Below the pieces are notes generated by a model. It did not search any database. It saw nothing but the letters and a program-made list of their open reading frames with translations, and was not told where the DNA came from. A program made the position numbers and the translations under genes. A DNA stretch of 64,000 nt from Bradyrhizobium sp. JYMT SZCCT0428 (GTDB taxonomy: Bacteria > Pseudomonadota > Alphaproteobacteria > Rhizobiales > Xanthobacteraceae), in assembly GCF_018131075.1 (NCBI RefSeq), contig NZ_JAFCLS010000005.1, positions 186,001 to 250,000 of the forward strand. Direction: 5' to 3'. Below are positions 44,412 through 53,715 of this stretch, piece after piece. Numbering within the stretch: the first letter of the stretch is position 1; each line of letters begins with the position of its first letter.

Positions 44412-44735
44412 CTAGTACCAGCCCGGGCCACCGCCGAAGCCGAACGAAACGCTCGGACCACCATAACCATAGCCTCTGCCATAGTACGGTCCGCCGCCGT
44501 ATCCGCCACCATAGTAGGGACGGGGCGCGTAATAGCCGTAGCTGTTGCCGTAATATGGACGATAGCCACGATGTCCGTAGTGGCGATAGTGCCGACGCTG
44601 AGAACTGATATCGGTAGATTGCTGCGTTAACGCGGTTGACGCTTTCGCCTTCGCCGTATTGTCCGCAGCATTTGCGGCGGAACCACCGAGCAGGGCTGCT
44701 GCACCGACGGCAAATACGATAGCTAACTTATTCAT
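44412..44735 (-). CDS. secreted Gly/Tyr-rich protein
   Basis: 107 aa. Signal peptide NKLAIVFAVGAAALLGGSAANA. A short middle stretch (KASTALTQQSTDISSQRRHY) leads to a repetitive tail of Tyr, Gly, Arg, His and Pro (RGYRPYYGNSYGYYAPRPYY; GGGYGGGPYYGRGYGYGGP), ending GGGPGWY. Such tails are seen in small alphaproteobacterial envelope proteins of unknown function. A terminator directly follows. Confident it is a gene, not of its function. Confidence 0.7.
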   Translation of the reverse strand: MNKLAIVFAVGAAALLGGSAANAADNTAKAKASTALTQQSTDISSQRRHYRHYGHRGYRPYYGNSYGYYAPRPYYGGGYGGGPYYGRGYGYGGPSVSFGFGGGPGWY

Positions 44736-45270
44736 TTGAACACTCCCGGTTACATGTGGAGTGCTAATTGATACGCATAGCTTCCGTTCCGATGTGCGAC
44801 ATTAAATTGGCGTAAGTTATTGAACAGCCGTTCATATTCGTAACGACAAGCGCGACGTTGATCGTTCCATTTAGAATGGCCGCCTCCATCCGGGCCGCGG
44901 CAATCAATCGTTTCGTTGTTGGTGCCCCCCAAGGGACAGGAACGAAGGACAGTTTTCCTCGTTCAACCCGCGCTGCAACATCTCCTTGGCAACTCAGGAT
45001 ATCGTGCATGCACTGTCGAGCGCCCCTATGACTATAGCCCATCGCAGAGAGAGCACTTTCTCAACCGTCTTGGATCAAGGCCGGCAATTGGCCCGCATGG
45101 CTCACAGTATTCATTGGAGTTCCTGCAACGGACGTATGGTCGACCTAACGACAACGGACGTAACGTCCGCCATCGAATACATTGTTCTAGTCGCCTCATC
45201 GGAAAAGTTCAGCAGGATGGAAGATGCGCCGAAACCTGAACCAGTCGTCTGCCGTTAAACAGAGGTCAAA
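44736..45270. other. gene-free stretch before the AI-2E exporter
   Basis: 535 bases. ORFs of 60-107 codons on both strands (for example 44986-45258 plus, 44764-45042 minus) lack family matches and are discounted. Promoters for both flanking genes should be here; none identified. Confidence 0.4.
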
Positions 45271-47247
45271 ATGGCTAATCAGCCCTTCAAAGCGCGCACC
45301 TCAGAGGAATTGATTGCACTGCAAAGTGCGGTAGCGACCGCGATCCTGGCTGTAATCATCGTGATGACGCTCTATTTCGGACGCGACATCGTCATCCCGA
45401 TCGCGCTGGCAATTCTGCTTAGTTTTGTTCTGGCCCCCCTTGTGGGATTGCTTCAACGAACGCGCGTTCCCCGCGCGATTGCGGTCGTAAGTGTCGTCGT
45501 CCTTGCCTTTGCATTGCTGTTTGCAATAGGCAGCCTCCTTGCGTCGCAATTAACGCAACTCGCTAGTGAGTTGCCGCGCTATCAATCGACGATCAGTGAG
45601 AAGATTCAACTGTTTCGGGACACGACGGCTGGCCGGGGCACACTCGAACGGGCCTCCGGAATGCTGAAGGATTTGAGTAAAGAACTCGATAAGCCGAAAG
45701 ACGCCGGGTCCACGCTCGGTGCGAGTACGATAGTCAACCCCAAAGCGCCGCTTACGCCGGTGCCCGTAGAGGTGCGGCAACCGGATCCAGGTGCTCTGGA
45801 GAGCTTGCAGGCGTTAATCTCGCCACTCCTGCACCCACTCGCTACGACGGGTATCATTATCATCTTTGTGATTTTCATCTTGCTTCAACGGGAAGACCTC
45901 CGTAATCGGCTCATTCGGCTGGCAGGGTCGCATGACCTGCAACGAACAACGGCAGCACTCGACGACGCGGCCAGACGCCTCAGTCGGCTTTTCCTTATCC
46001 AACTCCTGTTGAACGGAGCGTTCGGCGTAGTCATTGGCGCTGGCCTATGGTTCATAGGTGTTCCCAGTGCCATCCTCTGGGGAATCTTAGCGGCGGTTTT
46101 GCGGTTCGTGCCCTACATCGGCGCAGCTATCGCCGCGGCCTTTCCATTGGCTCTTGCCGTTGCCGTGGATCCGACGTGGTCGATGCTGCTCTGGACTCTT
46201 GGCCTCTTTCTAATTGTGGAGCCGATTGTTGGGCACGTGATCGAGCCAATGGTCTATGGTCACAGCACTGGGCTCTCCCCAGTAGCCGTTGTTGCATCTG
46301 CCACGTTTTGGACGGCGCTTTGGGGTCCAATCGGACTGGTGTTGGCGACTCCCTTAACTGTCTGCCTAGTGGTGCTTGGGCGGCATGTGGAACGCTTAGC
46401 ATTTCTTGACGTAATGTTTGGTGACCGGCCCGCGCTTTCCCCACCTGAGATTTTCTATCAGCGGATGCTTGCGGGAGATCCAACCGAAGCGTCCGACAAG
46501 GCGGAAGAGTTTTTGAAGGAGAGATCCCTTAGTTCCTATTACGATGAAGTAGCTTTGAAGGGCCTACAATTGGCTCAAGCGGATGCAGAACGCGGCGCTC
46601 TCGATCAGGAACGGTTGACAAAAATTAGAGATGCGGCAATCGAGTTTGCCAACAACCTTTCTGATCAGGACGATCGTCCGGCGCAAAAAGTCCGCTCAAC
46701 TTCGGACGCAGAAGCGACCTCGGCGGTAGAGAGCGTGGCTGAAGACGCGCCATACGCAAATCTGCCAATCGTCAGCAAGGAGGATTTGCCAGGCGAATGG
46801 CAGAGCGAATGCCCAATTGTATGCATGGGTGGGCGTAGTCTAATTGATGAAGCCGCCGCCATTATGCTGGCGCAGCTGTCTACGGCACACGGGCTGACGG
46901 CTCGCGCCGAGGGACCCGAAGCGCTGACAACCTCCAATATCTTTCGGCTCCAGACAGACGGTGTTTCGATAGTCTGCCTAGTCTACTTGGATGGGACTGG
47001 ACCCGCTCATATGCGCTATGCCGTTCGACGTCTTCGTCGAAAATTGCCGAAAGCACTCATAATTCTGTGCTGCTGGCTTAAGGACATTGATCAGGCAGAG
47101 TTCGAGCGGCTCCGCGAGGCAGCAAAAGCTGATCTGATCGCGAGCAACCTCGGCGAAGCGATCAAACTGGCAATTGAGGCCACGGGCTTGAACGTCGACA
47201 GTCTGAAGACAAAGCATGACGAATTATCCGCAACAACGGCGGCTTAA
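45271..47247 (+). CDS. AI-2E/PerM-family transporter with C-terminal soluble extension
   Basis: 658 aa. Residues 1-400 are the usual eight-helix AI-2E family domain: FGRDIVIPIALAILLSFVLA, LLQRTRVPRAIAVVSVVVLA, PYIGAAIAAAFPLALAV and LVLATPLTVCLVVLGRH, with a large cytoplasmic/periplasmic loop (about 95-190). Typical members end near 370-400 aa. Here a further ~250 residues follow: a helical segment (YYDEVALKGLQLAQADAERG) and a STAS/PTS-like alpha/beta module (IVCMGGRSLIDEAAAIMLAQ; ALIILCCWLKDIDQAEFERL). Some rhizobial members carry this tail. Substrate is not known; AI-2 export is only a family name. Confidence 0.85.
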   Translation: MANQPFKARTSEELIALQSAVATAILAVIIVMTLYFGRDIVIPIALAILLSFVLAPLVGLLQRTRVPRAIAVVSVVVLAFALLFAIGSLLASQLTQLASELPRYQSTISEKIQLFRDTTAGRGTLERASGMLKDLSKELDKPKDAGSTLGASTIVNPKAPLTPVPVEVRQPDPGALESLQALISPLLHPLATTGIIIIFVIFILLQREDLRNRLIRLAGSHDLQRTTAALDDAARRLSRLFLIQLLLNGAFGVVIGAGLWFIGVPSAILWGILAAVLRFVPYIGAAIAAAFPLALAVAVDPTWSMLLWTLGLFLIVEPIVGHVIEPMVYGHSTGLSPVAVVASATFWTALWGPIGLVLATPLTVCLVVLGRHVERLAFLDVMFGDRPALSPPEIFYQRMLAGDPTEASDKAEEFLKERSLSSYYDEVALKGLQLAQADAERGALDQERLTKIRDAAIEFANNLSDQDDRPAQKVRSTSDAEATSAVESVAEDAPYANLPIVSKEDLPGEWQSECPIVCMGGRSLIDEAAAIMLAQLSTAHGLTARAEGPEALTTSNIFRLQTDGVSIVCLVYLDGTGPAHMRYAVRRLRRKLPKALIILCCWLKDIDQAEFERLREAAKADLIASNLGEAIKLAIEATGLNVDSLKTKHDELSATTAA

Positions 47248-47820
47248 CTCCGGCAACGTCACCAGTGAAGTGCTACCGCAGCATCGACCTTTCGGTTGGC
47301 AGAGTATGCTCATCTTTCCACCTAAAACGCGATTGCATCGATCGGGCTAATTAGGCGCTGTTCGCCGCTATGGGCGGATGCCAAGTTTGCTTGGCAGGAT
47401 ACTGGCGAAACTCGTGACGGCGGTGACGTTAGCGTTGGCGAGGCCTGATCGGTGCTGACTGCGAACTAACAGCGCAGCTCGGGTAACGGCGCGGCAGGCG
47501 TTTTAATCGTAACTTTGGGCGCAAGTATTCTTGTTTGGGTCGGGGGTGCCGAAGTCATCGCCGATGGGCGATCGGCCGAAACCGAGCCTGCGAGAACCGC
47601 TAGACGCCTCAGTAGGCCCGGTCCGCACGATGACACGCATATACTATGGTCGGTTGGGCTGGATAATTCGCTACCTATGAGGAACTCGTGGATCAGCGTC
47701 GAAGTTGAAATGTGACCGGATCGAAGGGCGCAGATATCTCTTCGAAAGTCAGGCTCCGGAGAATTCCGGAGCCTTTTTAACGACGCAAAATCCTATCTTT
47801 CGTTCAACTGGACTCAATCA
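47248..47820. other. intergenic region with a terminator hairpin at its right end
   Basis: 573 bases. A 66-codon open frame (47515-47715, TTG start) ends 37 bases before the hairpin but has no family or Shine-Dalgarno and is not called. Nothing else recognised. Confidence 0.4.
47752..47778 (+). terminator. rho-independent terminator
   Basis: GGCTCCGGA / TCCGGAGCC, perfect 9-bp stem with GAAT-type loop of 3-4 bases, followed directly by TTTTTAA. Implies a plus-strand transcript ends here, before the small HTH gene at 47821. Confidence 0.75.
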
Positions 47821-47985
47821 ATGGCGCGTAAAAGCAATACGAAATGGGCCGAGGAGGACGACCGGCGGCTTCTTGAGTTGCGAGCGGCGGGGAAGTCAGT
47901 CCTCTCCATTGGGCTCATGCTTAGGCGGTGCGTCGTCAGCCATAAGGGCCGCTTGGGGGTTCTAAAGCAAAGACGCGGGGCATAA
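47821..47985 (+). CDS. 54-aa SANT/Myb-like helix-turn-helix protein
   Basis: ATG 47821 to TAA 47985. Sequence has KWAEEDDRRLLELRAAGKSV and LSIGLMLRRCVVSHKGRLGV, matching the 63-aa protein at 37994-38185 over most of its length (EEDDRRLLELR, LSI, RR.V, GRL). N-terminus basic (ARKSNTK), no signal. A paralogous pair of mini HTH proteins about 10 kb apart on opposite strands. Function unknown, DNA binding is a guess from fold pattern. Confidence 0.6.
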   Translation: MARKSNTKWAEEDDRRLLELRAAGKSVLSIGLMLRRCVVSHKGRLGVLKQRRGA

Positions 47986-48174
47986 AGTCGAAGCAGTTGA
48001 TGCCGAACAGCGGGGCCGCCGGCGATTAGTCTTGGCTTGTTTGAAGAGGCGCGCTGTCGAACTTTGCGGCTATGAATCGTCTTGCAGCATTTGGAACGTT
48101 TGGGGCATGAGCCTGTTGCGCTCAGACGACATGGACCAGGGTTGTGCATGCCGTTTCCGCAAAGGAGAACGACC

Positions 48175-49350
48175 ATGCGCGCATTGTGTTGGCACGGCAA
48201 AGGCGACGTTCGCGTCGACACGGTGGCCGATCCCAAGATTCAGCACGCGCGAGATGCGGTGATCAAGATTACCGCCTGCGCAATTTGCGGCTCCGACCTC
48301 CATCTCCTTGATGGCTATCAGCCGACCATGGCAAGCGGCGATATCCTCGGCCATGAGAACATGGGCGAGGTGATTGAACTGGGCTCCGAAGTCAAAAATC
48401 TAAAGATCGGCGATCGCGTCGTCGTCCCTTTCACCATCAGCTGCGGCCAGTGCTGGTTCTGCCAGAAAGGACTGTTTTCCTGCTGCGACCGGACCAACCC
48501 GAATGCCGAAATGGCCGCGAAGGCCATGGGTCAATCGCCTGCTGGGCTGTTCGGCTTCAGCCATATGCTGGGCGGATACGCCGGTGGACAGGCCGAGTAT
48601 CTCCGCGTTCCGATGGCTGATGTGGGCCCGCTTAAGGTACCAGACAATGTGACTGACGAGCAGGCGCTGTTCCTGTCGGATATCTTCCCCACCGGCTATA
48701 TGGCCGCCGTGAATGCGCAGATTGAGCCGGGCGACACCGTGGCAATTTGGGGCTGCGGTCCTGTAGGGCAGTTCGCGATCCGCTCCGCGCTGCTGCTTGG
48801 AGCCGGACGCGTGATCGCTATCGACGAAGTCTCCGAGCGGCTGGCCATGGCTGAAGCCGGCGGTGCCGAGACTATCGATTTCTCGAGAACCGATGTCTAC
48901 GATGAACTCATGAAACGGACTCACAAGCGCGGTCCGGATAGCTGCATCGATGCGGTCGGGTGCGAGGCATCCGGTCACGGCGCGACCGACGCCGTACTTG
49001 ACAAAGTGAAGGCTGCAACATTTTTGGCGACGGATAGGGTTCACGTTCTCCGCGAGGCGATCATGTGCTGCCGCAAGGCGGGTACGGTCTCAATACCCGG
49101 CGTTTACGTAGGCATGGCCGACAAAATACCGCTCGGCGCAGCCATGAATAAGGGGCTCACGATCAAGACCGGCCAAACCCACGTCCAGGCCTATACGAAG
49201 CCGCTTCTGAAGCTCATTGAAGCTGGCGATATCGACCCGAGCTTCGTCGTAACGCATCCTGCGAGCCTCGAAGACGCGCCGGAAATGTATAAGAAGTTCC
49301 GGGACAAGAAGGAGGGTGTGATCAAGGTCGTGTTGCGGCCCGGACGATAG
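48175..49350 (+). CDS. zinc-dependent alcohol/formaldehyde dehydrogenase (MDR family)
   Basis: 391 aa. ATG 48175 is chosen (GGAGAACGACC upstream). Catalytic Zn ligands in CAICGSDLH and GHENMG; structural Zn site [18 protein letters not shown]-binding [14 protein letters not shown]. Long insert and C-terminal pattern ([18 protein letters not shown]) resemble glutathione-independent formaldehyde dehydrogenase-like enzymes rather than simple ADH. Predicted to oxidise an alcohol or aldehyde with NAD. No partner genes; single gene. Confidence 0.88.
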   Translation: MRALCWHGKGDVRVDTVADPKIQHARDAVIKITACAICGSDLHLLDGYQPTMASGDILGHENMGEVIELGSEVKNLKIGDRVVVPFTISCGQCWFCQKGLFSCCDRTNPNAEMAAKAMGQSPAGLFGFSHMLGGYAGGQAEYLRVPMADVGPLKVPDNVTDEQALFLSDIFPTGYMAAVNAQIEPGDTVAIWGCGPVGQFAIRSALLLGAGRVIAIDEVSERLAMAEAGGAETIDFSRTDVYDELMKRTHKRGPDSCIDAVGCEASGHGATDAVLDKVKAATFLATDRVHVLREAIMCCRKAGTVSIPGVYVGMADKIPLGAAMNKGLTIKTGQTHVQAYTKPLLKLIEAGDIDPSFVVTHPASLEDAPEMYKKFRDKKEGVIKVVLRPGR

Positions 49351-49393
49351 TTCCAGCTAGCGAACTGTACGATTTGAGGTTTGGCGAAATCAC

Positions 49394-49498
49394 ATGTTCT
49401 TCTTCTTTTCAAACCGGGTGGGCTGCTTCGGCTCGCTCATCCTCTCGGCCGTCGTTACGGTCGTCCTTCTCCTCATCTTCGGAGTTCTTCGCTTCTGA
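49394..49498 (+). CDS. 34-aa single-TM peptide
   Basis: ATG 49394 to TGA 49498. MFFFFSNRVGCFGSLILSAV then VTVVLLLIFGVLRF, one hydrophobic helix after a Phe-rich start. I recall the same opening pattern in short membrane peptides of Bradyrhizobium. Shine-Dalgarno is weak. Function unknown. Confidence 0.5.
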   Translation: MFFFFSNRVGCFGSLILSAVVTVVLLLIFGVLRF

Positions 49499-49650
49499 CC
49501 CGATGTTGCTGGTGCATGAACGCTTCTATCCGGCCTTCCATGGATTGCCGACTTAGGTCAGCTCTCGAACCTTCTTTCGCCCCAGTTTCCCCCGTCAGAG
49601 GGCGACGTCCGACGTTCCCGCGGGCCTCCAGAATTGCGCGAAAAGTAACG

Positions 49651-49779
49651 TTAGCCAAAAGTCGCTCTGAGCAGATCGGTGACCACCCAAGCCAAAAACG
49701 TCGCTATCGCGGCCAAAATCATTGTTGGATGGAGAGTACTGGCAATCTGGCGCCTGACATTATTCCAAAAATTGCTCAA
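49651..49779 (-). CDS. 42-aa membrane peptide
   Basis: TTG 49779 to TAA 49651 with GGAGGG a few bases upstream (short spacing). SNFWNNVRRQIASTLHPTMI then a hydrophobic stretch (LAAIATFLAWVVTDLL). Start codon uncertain. Function unknown. Confidence 0.4.
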   Translation of the reverse strand: MSNFWNNVRRQIASTLHPTMILAAIATFLAWVVTDLLRATFG

Positions 49780-49795
49780 GGTCCCTCCGCCAACG

Positions 49796-50014
49796 TCAGC
49801 TGTCCGGCCCGATCTGGAGCTCAAGCAACGCTAACCGCTGCAAAACGAGTGGATCGCATTCGCCATCCCGGACGAGTCGAAGGATTGTTTCTGCCAATCG
49901 ATGGATGATGTGTGAACTGACCGGCTCCGGCAGTGCGTTGACGGCATCCTGGAGCGCGATATCCATCACCTGGATCGCTTCCGGAGAAAATGACGCATCC
50001 GCAAAGTCCTTCAT
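49796..50014 (-). CDS. 72-aa hypothetical protein
   Basis: ATG 50014 chosen (longer frame to 50077 starts at TTG). All-helical appearance: KDFADASFSPEAIQVMDIAL, AVNALPEPVSSHIIHRLAET, then ILRLVRDGECDPLVLQRLAL. Resembles small uncharacterised rhizobial proteins. No Shine-Dalgarno. Function unknown. The gap to 50252 is empty. Confidence 0.6.
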   Translation of the reverse strand: MKDFADASFSPEAIQVMDIALQDAVNALPEPVSSHIIHRLAETILRLVRDGECDPLVLQRLALLELQIGPDS

Positions 50015-50252
50015 GCTTTTAACACGAGCAAGGGGTGGAATTACCTCGACAACGGGAAAAAGTGGTAAGGGTTCCAAAGCCTGAGTGGAACTCGGTGTGG
50101 GGATTCGCTATACGAAGCTTCTTGGTTTGGAGCCGGTGAACTCTAACTTCAGTCAAGCTTTAGCGTGGCGGCAGCTTGGCACCGAGGTGTCAGCCGTGCA
50201 GACGACCTCCCATTCTGATGCTGGGACTGACGGGGAACTAGGAGCAGTTTGT

Positions 50253-50639
50253 CTAAGACGACGCACTTAGGCGGACATGGTCCTTCAGCACTTCGTCTAA
50301 CATCTCCGCGAGTCGTTCTATCGTGAAAGGCTTTTGGAGGGTTGGTTGATCACGGTAGCCGTCGGGGACGCCGGCCGCGCCGTATCCGGTCGCGAAAATG
50401 AATGGACGCCTACTTGCTTTGATGACTTCGGCCACTGGCGTAATCATCTGGCCATTGAGGTTCACATCGAGAATAGCAAGATCAAACTCTATCGATTGGA
50501 TGAGCTGGATGGCTTGGCTAATCTCACCCGCTTCGCCCGCTACGGTGTGGCCAAGCTCTTCGAGCATGTCGGCCACCATCATCCGGATCATTACTTCGTC
50601 TTCGACGAGTAACACTGAGTAGCTTGGTGAGCTCGTCAT
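50253..50639 (-). CDS. single-domain response regulator (receiver)
   Basis: 128 aa; ATG 50639 chosen as the fold starts there (YSVLLVEDEVMIRMMVADML). Acidic pair ED-E, phospho-Asp in LAILDVNLNGQ, Thr/Lys in FATGYG and LQKPF. No output domain, so it is either a phosphate sink or a protein-protein output. Last gene of the chemosensory run, 99 bases after the hybrid kinase, and of the type often paired with HWE/hybrid kinases in rhizobia. Confidence 0.85.
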   Translation of the reverse strand: MTSSPSYSVLLVEDEVMIRMMVADMLEELGHTVAGEAGEISQAIQLIQSIEFDLAILDVNLNGQMITPVAEVIKASRRPFIFATGYGAAGVPDGYRDQPTLQKPFTIERLAEMLDEVLKDHVRLSASS

Positions 50640-50738
50640 TCTTGATCGTATCCATTTCGGTAGGTAGACCCGGCGAAGGGAGCGTCCGCCTTTCCGCCTC
50701 AACGAGTGCAAACGATCGGAGGGCTGCCTCTAGGAAGT

Positions 50739-53066
50739 CTAACGAAGCAGAAGGGCCTTTACGTGGGCCGCCAAGCCTTCCATCGCAAACGGCTTTGTAA
50801 CGATAGCCATTCCGTTGTCCAGACCGCTCGCACCCATGGCCGCTTTTTCGGCGTAACCCGTAATGAACAGGATTTTCAATGCCGGTCGGGCAATCCGGCC
50901 GAAATCAGCGAGCTGACGTCCATTCATGCCACCGGGCAAACCTACGTCGGTCACGAGCAGATCGATACGCGTATCGGAGCGGAGGACTTGTAAGGCGCTC
51001 GCTCCATCTGCTGATTCAATTGCAGTGTATCCGAGTTCGCCAAGAACCTCTGCCACCAGCATGCGCACCGAAGGTTCGTCATCGACAATAAGTACGGTTT
51101 CGCCAGCGCCAGCCCGCGGTGCCAATGAAAAATCGATGGATTCGTTTGGGATGTGCTCCTGCTCAGAGTGCCGGGGCAGGAACAAGGAAATCGTAGTGCC
51201 CTGCCCAAGGGAAGACGAAATGCGGACCTGCCCGCCGGATTGCTTAGCAAACCCGTAGATCATCGAGAGACCCAGACCGGTTCCTTGCCCCAGGGGTTTG
51301 GTCGTATAGAACGGATCGAAGGCTCGTTGGACGACTTCGTCGCTCATGCCCGTTCCTGTATCAGCCACGCTCAGACCAACGTAGTCGCCGGGACGCATTT
51401 CAAACGAAAACGCTTCGGCGCTGTCGAGCGTGAAGTTTGCCGTTTCGATCTTCAGTTTGCCCCCGTCCGGCATCGCGTCGCGGGCGTTGATACAAAGATT
51501 AAGAAGGGCGTTTTCCAATTGGTTCGGATCGACCAGAGTTGTCCAGAGATCTGGTGAGGTGGTCGTGGTCATCGCAATTTCCGGACCCAAGGTGTTGTTG
51601 ATGAGGTCTGTCATGCTTCCGACTAGCCGGTTTACGTCTGTTGCTTTGGGATCCAGGGTTTGACGCCGGGAAAAGGCCAACAGACGGTGTGTGAGCGCGG
51701 CGGCTCGATTTGCGGCCCCTTGAGCCGTTGAGATATAGCGTTCGACATCCTTGTACCTGCCACGGCTTATCCGAATCTGGAGAAGTTCGAGAGAGCCAGA
51801 AATGCCTGTCAGGAGGTTATTGAAGTCGTGCGCAAGGCCGCCGGTTAGCTGTCCTACGGCTTCCATCTTCTGGGCTTGCCTCAGTGCGTCTTCCGCCTTG
51901 TCCAGCGCGTCCTGCTGGCGTCGCTGCTCCGTCACATCGCGGGCTACGCAATAAAGTAATCCGTCGACGTTGACGGCAGTCCAGGTCAGGATGCGGTATT
52001 CTCCATGCCGTGTGCGAAAGCTGCTTTCGAACGCCGCGCTTTGTTCGGGAAGTGCAAGGGCAGCGACGGCGTCCCGCATCTTGCGCCGATCGTCCGGATG
52101 TTCAAGCCATTCCGACGTCTTGCCGCGGATCTCGTCTGGCAACCACCCTAGGACGGTTGTCCAGGCCGGGTTAATGCTGATCCAGGTGCCGTCGGTAGCT
52201 GCGACGCCGAGCATATCCCGACTGACCTGCCAGATCCGGTCGCGCTCTTGCGTACGCTCCGCGACGCGTTGTTCAAGGCTCGCATTCAATTCGTGAAGTT
52301 CTTCTTCTGCGGCGTGTCGCTCACTGATATCCCGCAGTATCGCGGTTACGAACACGCGCCCGTCGCTCAACCAGCGAGAGGCAGACACATCAAGGAAAGT
52401 GCGCGAACCATCCTTGCGGCGCCCAACCAATTCAACTGCCCGCAACGACGCTTTTCCAGACTGGACCTGGTCCCAAAGTTCCTGCCATCGCCGAGGGTCA
52501 TCGAACAAATGATCCAACGGACGCCCCACCAATTCGGCGCGCTCGAAACTCGTTTCTTGAAGCGATGCGGAATTGGCGAACTGAACCACGCCGCTCGCAT
52601 CCAACGTCAGGATGGCATCTGATGCGCTTTCTACGACAGCATCATAGCGCGCGTTTTGGCGCTCGCGAAGGATGCGATCGCGATGAGCGGCAGCGGTGAC
52701 ATCGGAAATTTGGAGGAGGCAGTGAGAGTAGGGGGGCGGCCCGAAAGGACGCACGGAAACGTTGTGGATCAACGGCAGACCAGCTCTCGTCCGAAGCGGC
52801 AGTAGATCGCGATTGAGCATATAGGTCAGAAAGGCAGACGAGCCTAAGGTGAACGCTTCGGAGATCGAGGTTGTCAGGCGAGCCAGAGGGCGCCCTGCAA
52901 ACAACTCTTCCAGTGTCTTGCCGGCGGCCTCCTGGGAGGAAATACCGCTCGCGGACTCAAACCAGTAGTTGAAGCAGACGACACGCTTGTCGCTGTTCAA
53001 CACGACGACGCCAGAATCCAAGGCGTCGAAAGCGGCAACTAGCTGCTCGTCTTCAAGCCGAATCAT
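50739..53066 (-). CDS. PAS-containing hybrid sensor histidine kinase with receiver
   Basis: 775 aa from ATG 53066; GTG 53087 is also possible, and either way the start overlaps the CheC-like gene by 14 or 35 bases. No TM segment. PAS-like domains occupy about 1-120, 140-260 and 280-410; a short coiled coil (DALDKAEDALRQAQKMEAVG) precedes HisKA with phospho-His in GGLAHDFNNLLTGI. HATPase follows (NLCINARDAMPDGG, GQGTGLGLSMIYGFAKQSGG), then a C-terminal receiver (VLIVDDEPSVRMLVAEVLGE, LVTDVGLPGGMNG). A soluble kinase that presumably feeds a phosphate into or from the chemosensory set. The acceptor is not known; the small receiver downstream is a candidate. Confidence 0.9.
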   Translation of the reverse strand: MIRLEDEQLVAAFDALDSGVVVLNSDKRVVCFNYWFESASGISSQEAAGKTLEELFAGRPLARLTTSISEAFTLGSSAFLTYMLNRDLLPLRTRAGLPLIHNVSVRPFGPPPYSHCLLQISDVTAAAHRDRILRERQNARYDAVVESASDAILTLDASGVVQFANSASLQETSFERAELVGRPLDHLFDDPRRWQELWDQVQSGKASLRAVELVGRRKDGSRTFLDVSASRWLSDGRVFVTAILRDISERHAAEEELHELNASLEQRVAERTQERDRIWQVSRDMLGVAATDGTWISINPAWTTVLGWLPDEIRGKTSEWLEHPDDRRKMRDAVAALALPEQSAAFESSFRTRHGEYRILTWTAVNVDGLLYCVARDVTEQRRQQDALDKAEDALRQAQKMEAVGQLTGGLAHDFNNLLTGISGSLELLQIRISRGRYKDVERYISTAQGAANRAAALTHRLLAFSRRQTLDPKATDVNRLVGSMTDLINNTLGPEIAMTTTTSPDLWTTLVDPNQLENALLNLCINARDAMPDGGKLKIETANFTLDSAEAFSFEMRPGDYVGLSVADTGTGMSDEVVQRAFDPFYTTKPLGQGTGLGLSMIYGFAKQSGGQVRISSSLGQGTTISLFLPRHSEQEHIPNESIDFSLAPRAGAGETVLIVDDEPSVRMLVAEVLGELGYTAIESADGASALQVLRSDTRIDLLVTDVGLPGGMNGRQLADFGRIARPALKILFITGYAEKAAMGASGLDNGMAIVTKPFAMEGLAAHVKALLLR

Positions 53067-53715
53067 TGAGGGATTGTGTGGTTTCACCGGTTGCTCGTCG
53101 GATGAAGTCGTCCAGCAGATGCGTTAAAGCAGTTAGGGACGGGAGATCCATGATCATCGCGATATAGCCGCTGATGTCGCGTTCTCGGACGGCAAAGTTG
53201 ATGTACAGGAACATTACGACGTCGCCCGCCTCTGGAGGAGGCGCGAGACTGAAAAAGGTTGCGGCGTTGCCGCGGAGCACTTCGGGAAGCGACATTTTCA
53301 AACTGCGCTGGAGCATGTTCGCAATCGTCGCCAGGCAACTGTTGAGAAGAATATTGCCTGTTTCCGCCAATGCTTCCTGTTCCAACTCGATGATATCCTC
53401 GAGTGGCAGGTCGCCGCCGGTGATTGCCCGGACCAGCTCCAGGCTTTTTGTTTCAGGAAAGATCAGGAGCGCCCGGCCGGTAATATCTCCCTCAAAGACC
53501 TGATGGACCGCGACCAGGTTCGAAATTTCCCTTTCGGCCAGAATGGCTATAGCGCCGGCCCGCGTCTCGAGCGAAACGTTCGGCACGGACAGATGCACTT
53601 GTGAGCCGACCATCTCGCGCAGACTGGATGCGGCGCGGCTGACACCGATATTCACGAGTTCGGTCAGTGCGTCGAGTTGTAGCTCACCAAGCAGTTCTGC
53701 GGACCCTGCGGTCAT
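53053..53715 (-). CDS. CheC-like CheY-P phosphatase
   Basis: 220 aa. The two CheC phosphatase motifs are recognisable: LDALTELVNIG (D-x3-E-x2-N) near residue 15 and EALAETGNILLNS (E-x3-E-x2-N) near 118. The CheC fold core is VFEGDITGRALLIFPETKSL and FLYINFAVRERDISGYIAMI. CheC removes phosphate from CheY, usually with CheD; no cheD is present here. Overlaps the receiver gene by ATGA and the hybrid kinase start on the other side. Confidence 0.82.
   Translation of the reverse strand: MTAGSAELLGELQLDALTELVNIGVSRAASSLREMVGSQVHLSVPNVSLETRAGAIAILAEREISNLVAVHQVFEGDITGRALLIFPETKSLELVRAITGGDLPLEDIIELEQEALAETGNILLNSCLATIANMLQRSLKMSLPEVLRGNAATFFSLAPPPEAGDVVMFLYINFAVRERDISGYIAMIMDLPSLTALTHLLDDFIRRATGETTQSLNDSA

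Noticed and set aside
44986..45258. 90-codon plus-strand frame before the AI-2E exporter
   Set aside because: No signal, family or Shine-Dalgarno to support it.
47515..47715. 66-codon frame ending shortly before a terminator
   Set aside because: The terminator is suggestive but the TTG start has no Shine-Dalgarno and the protein has no recognisable feature.
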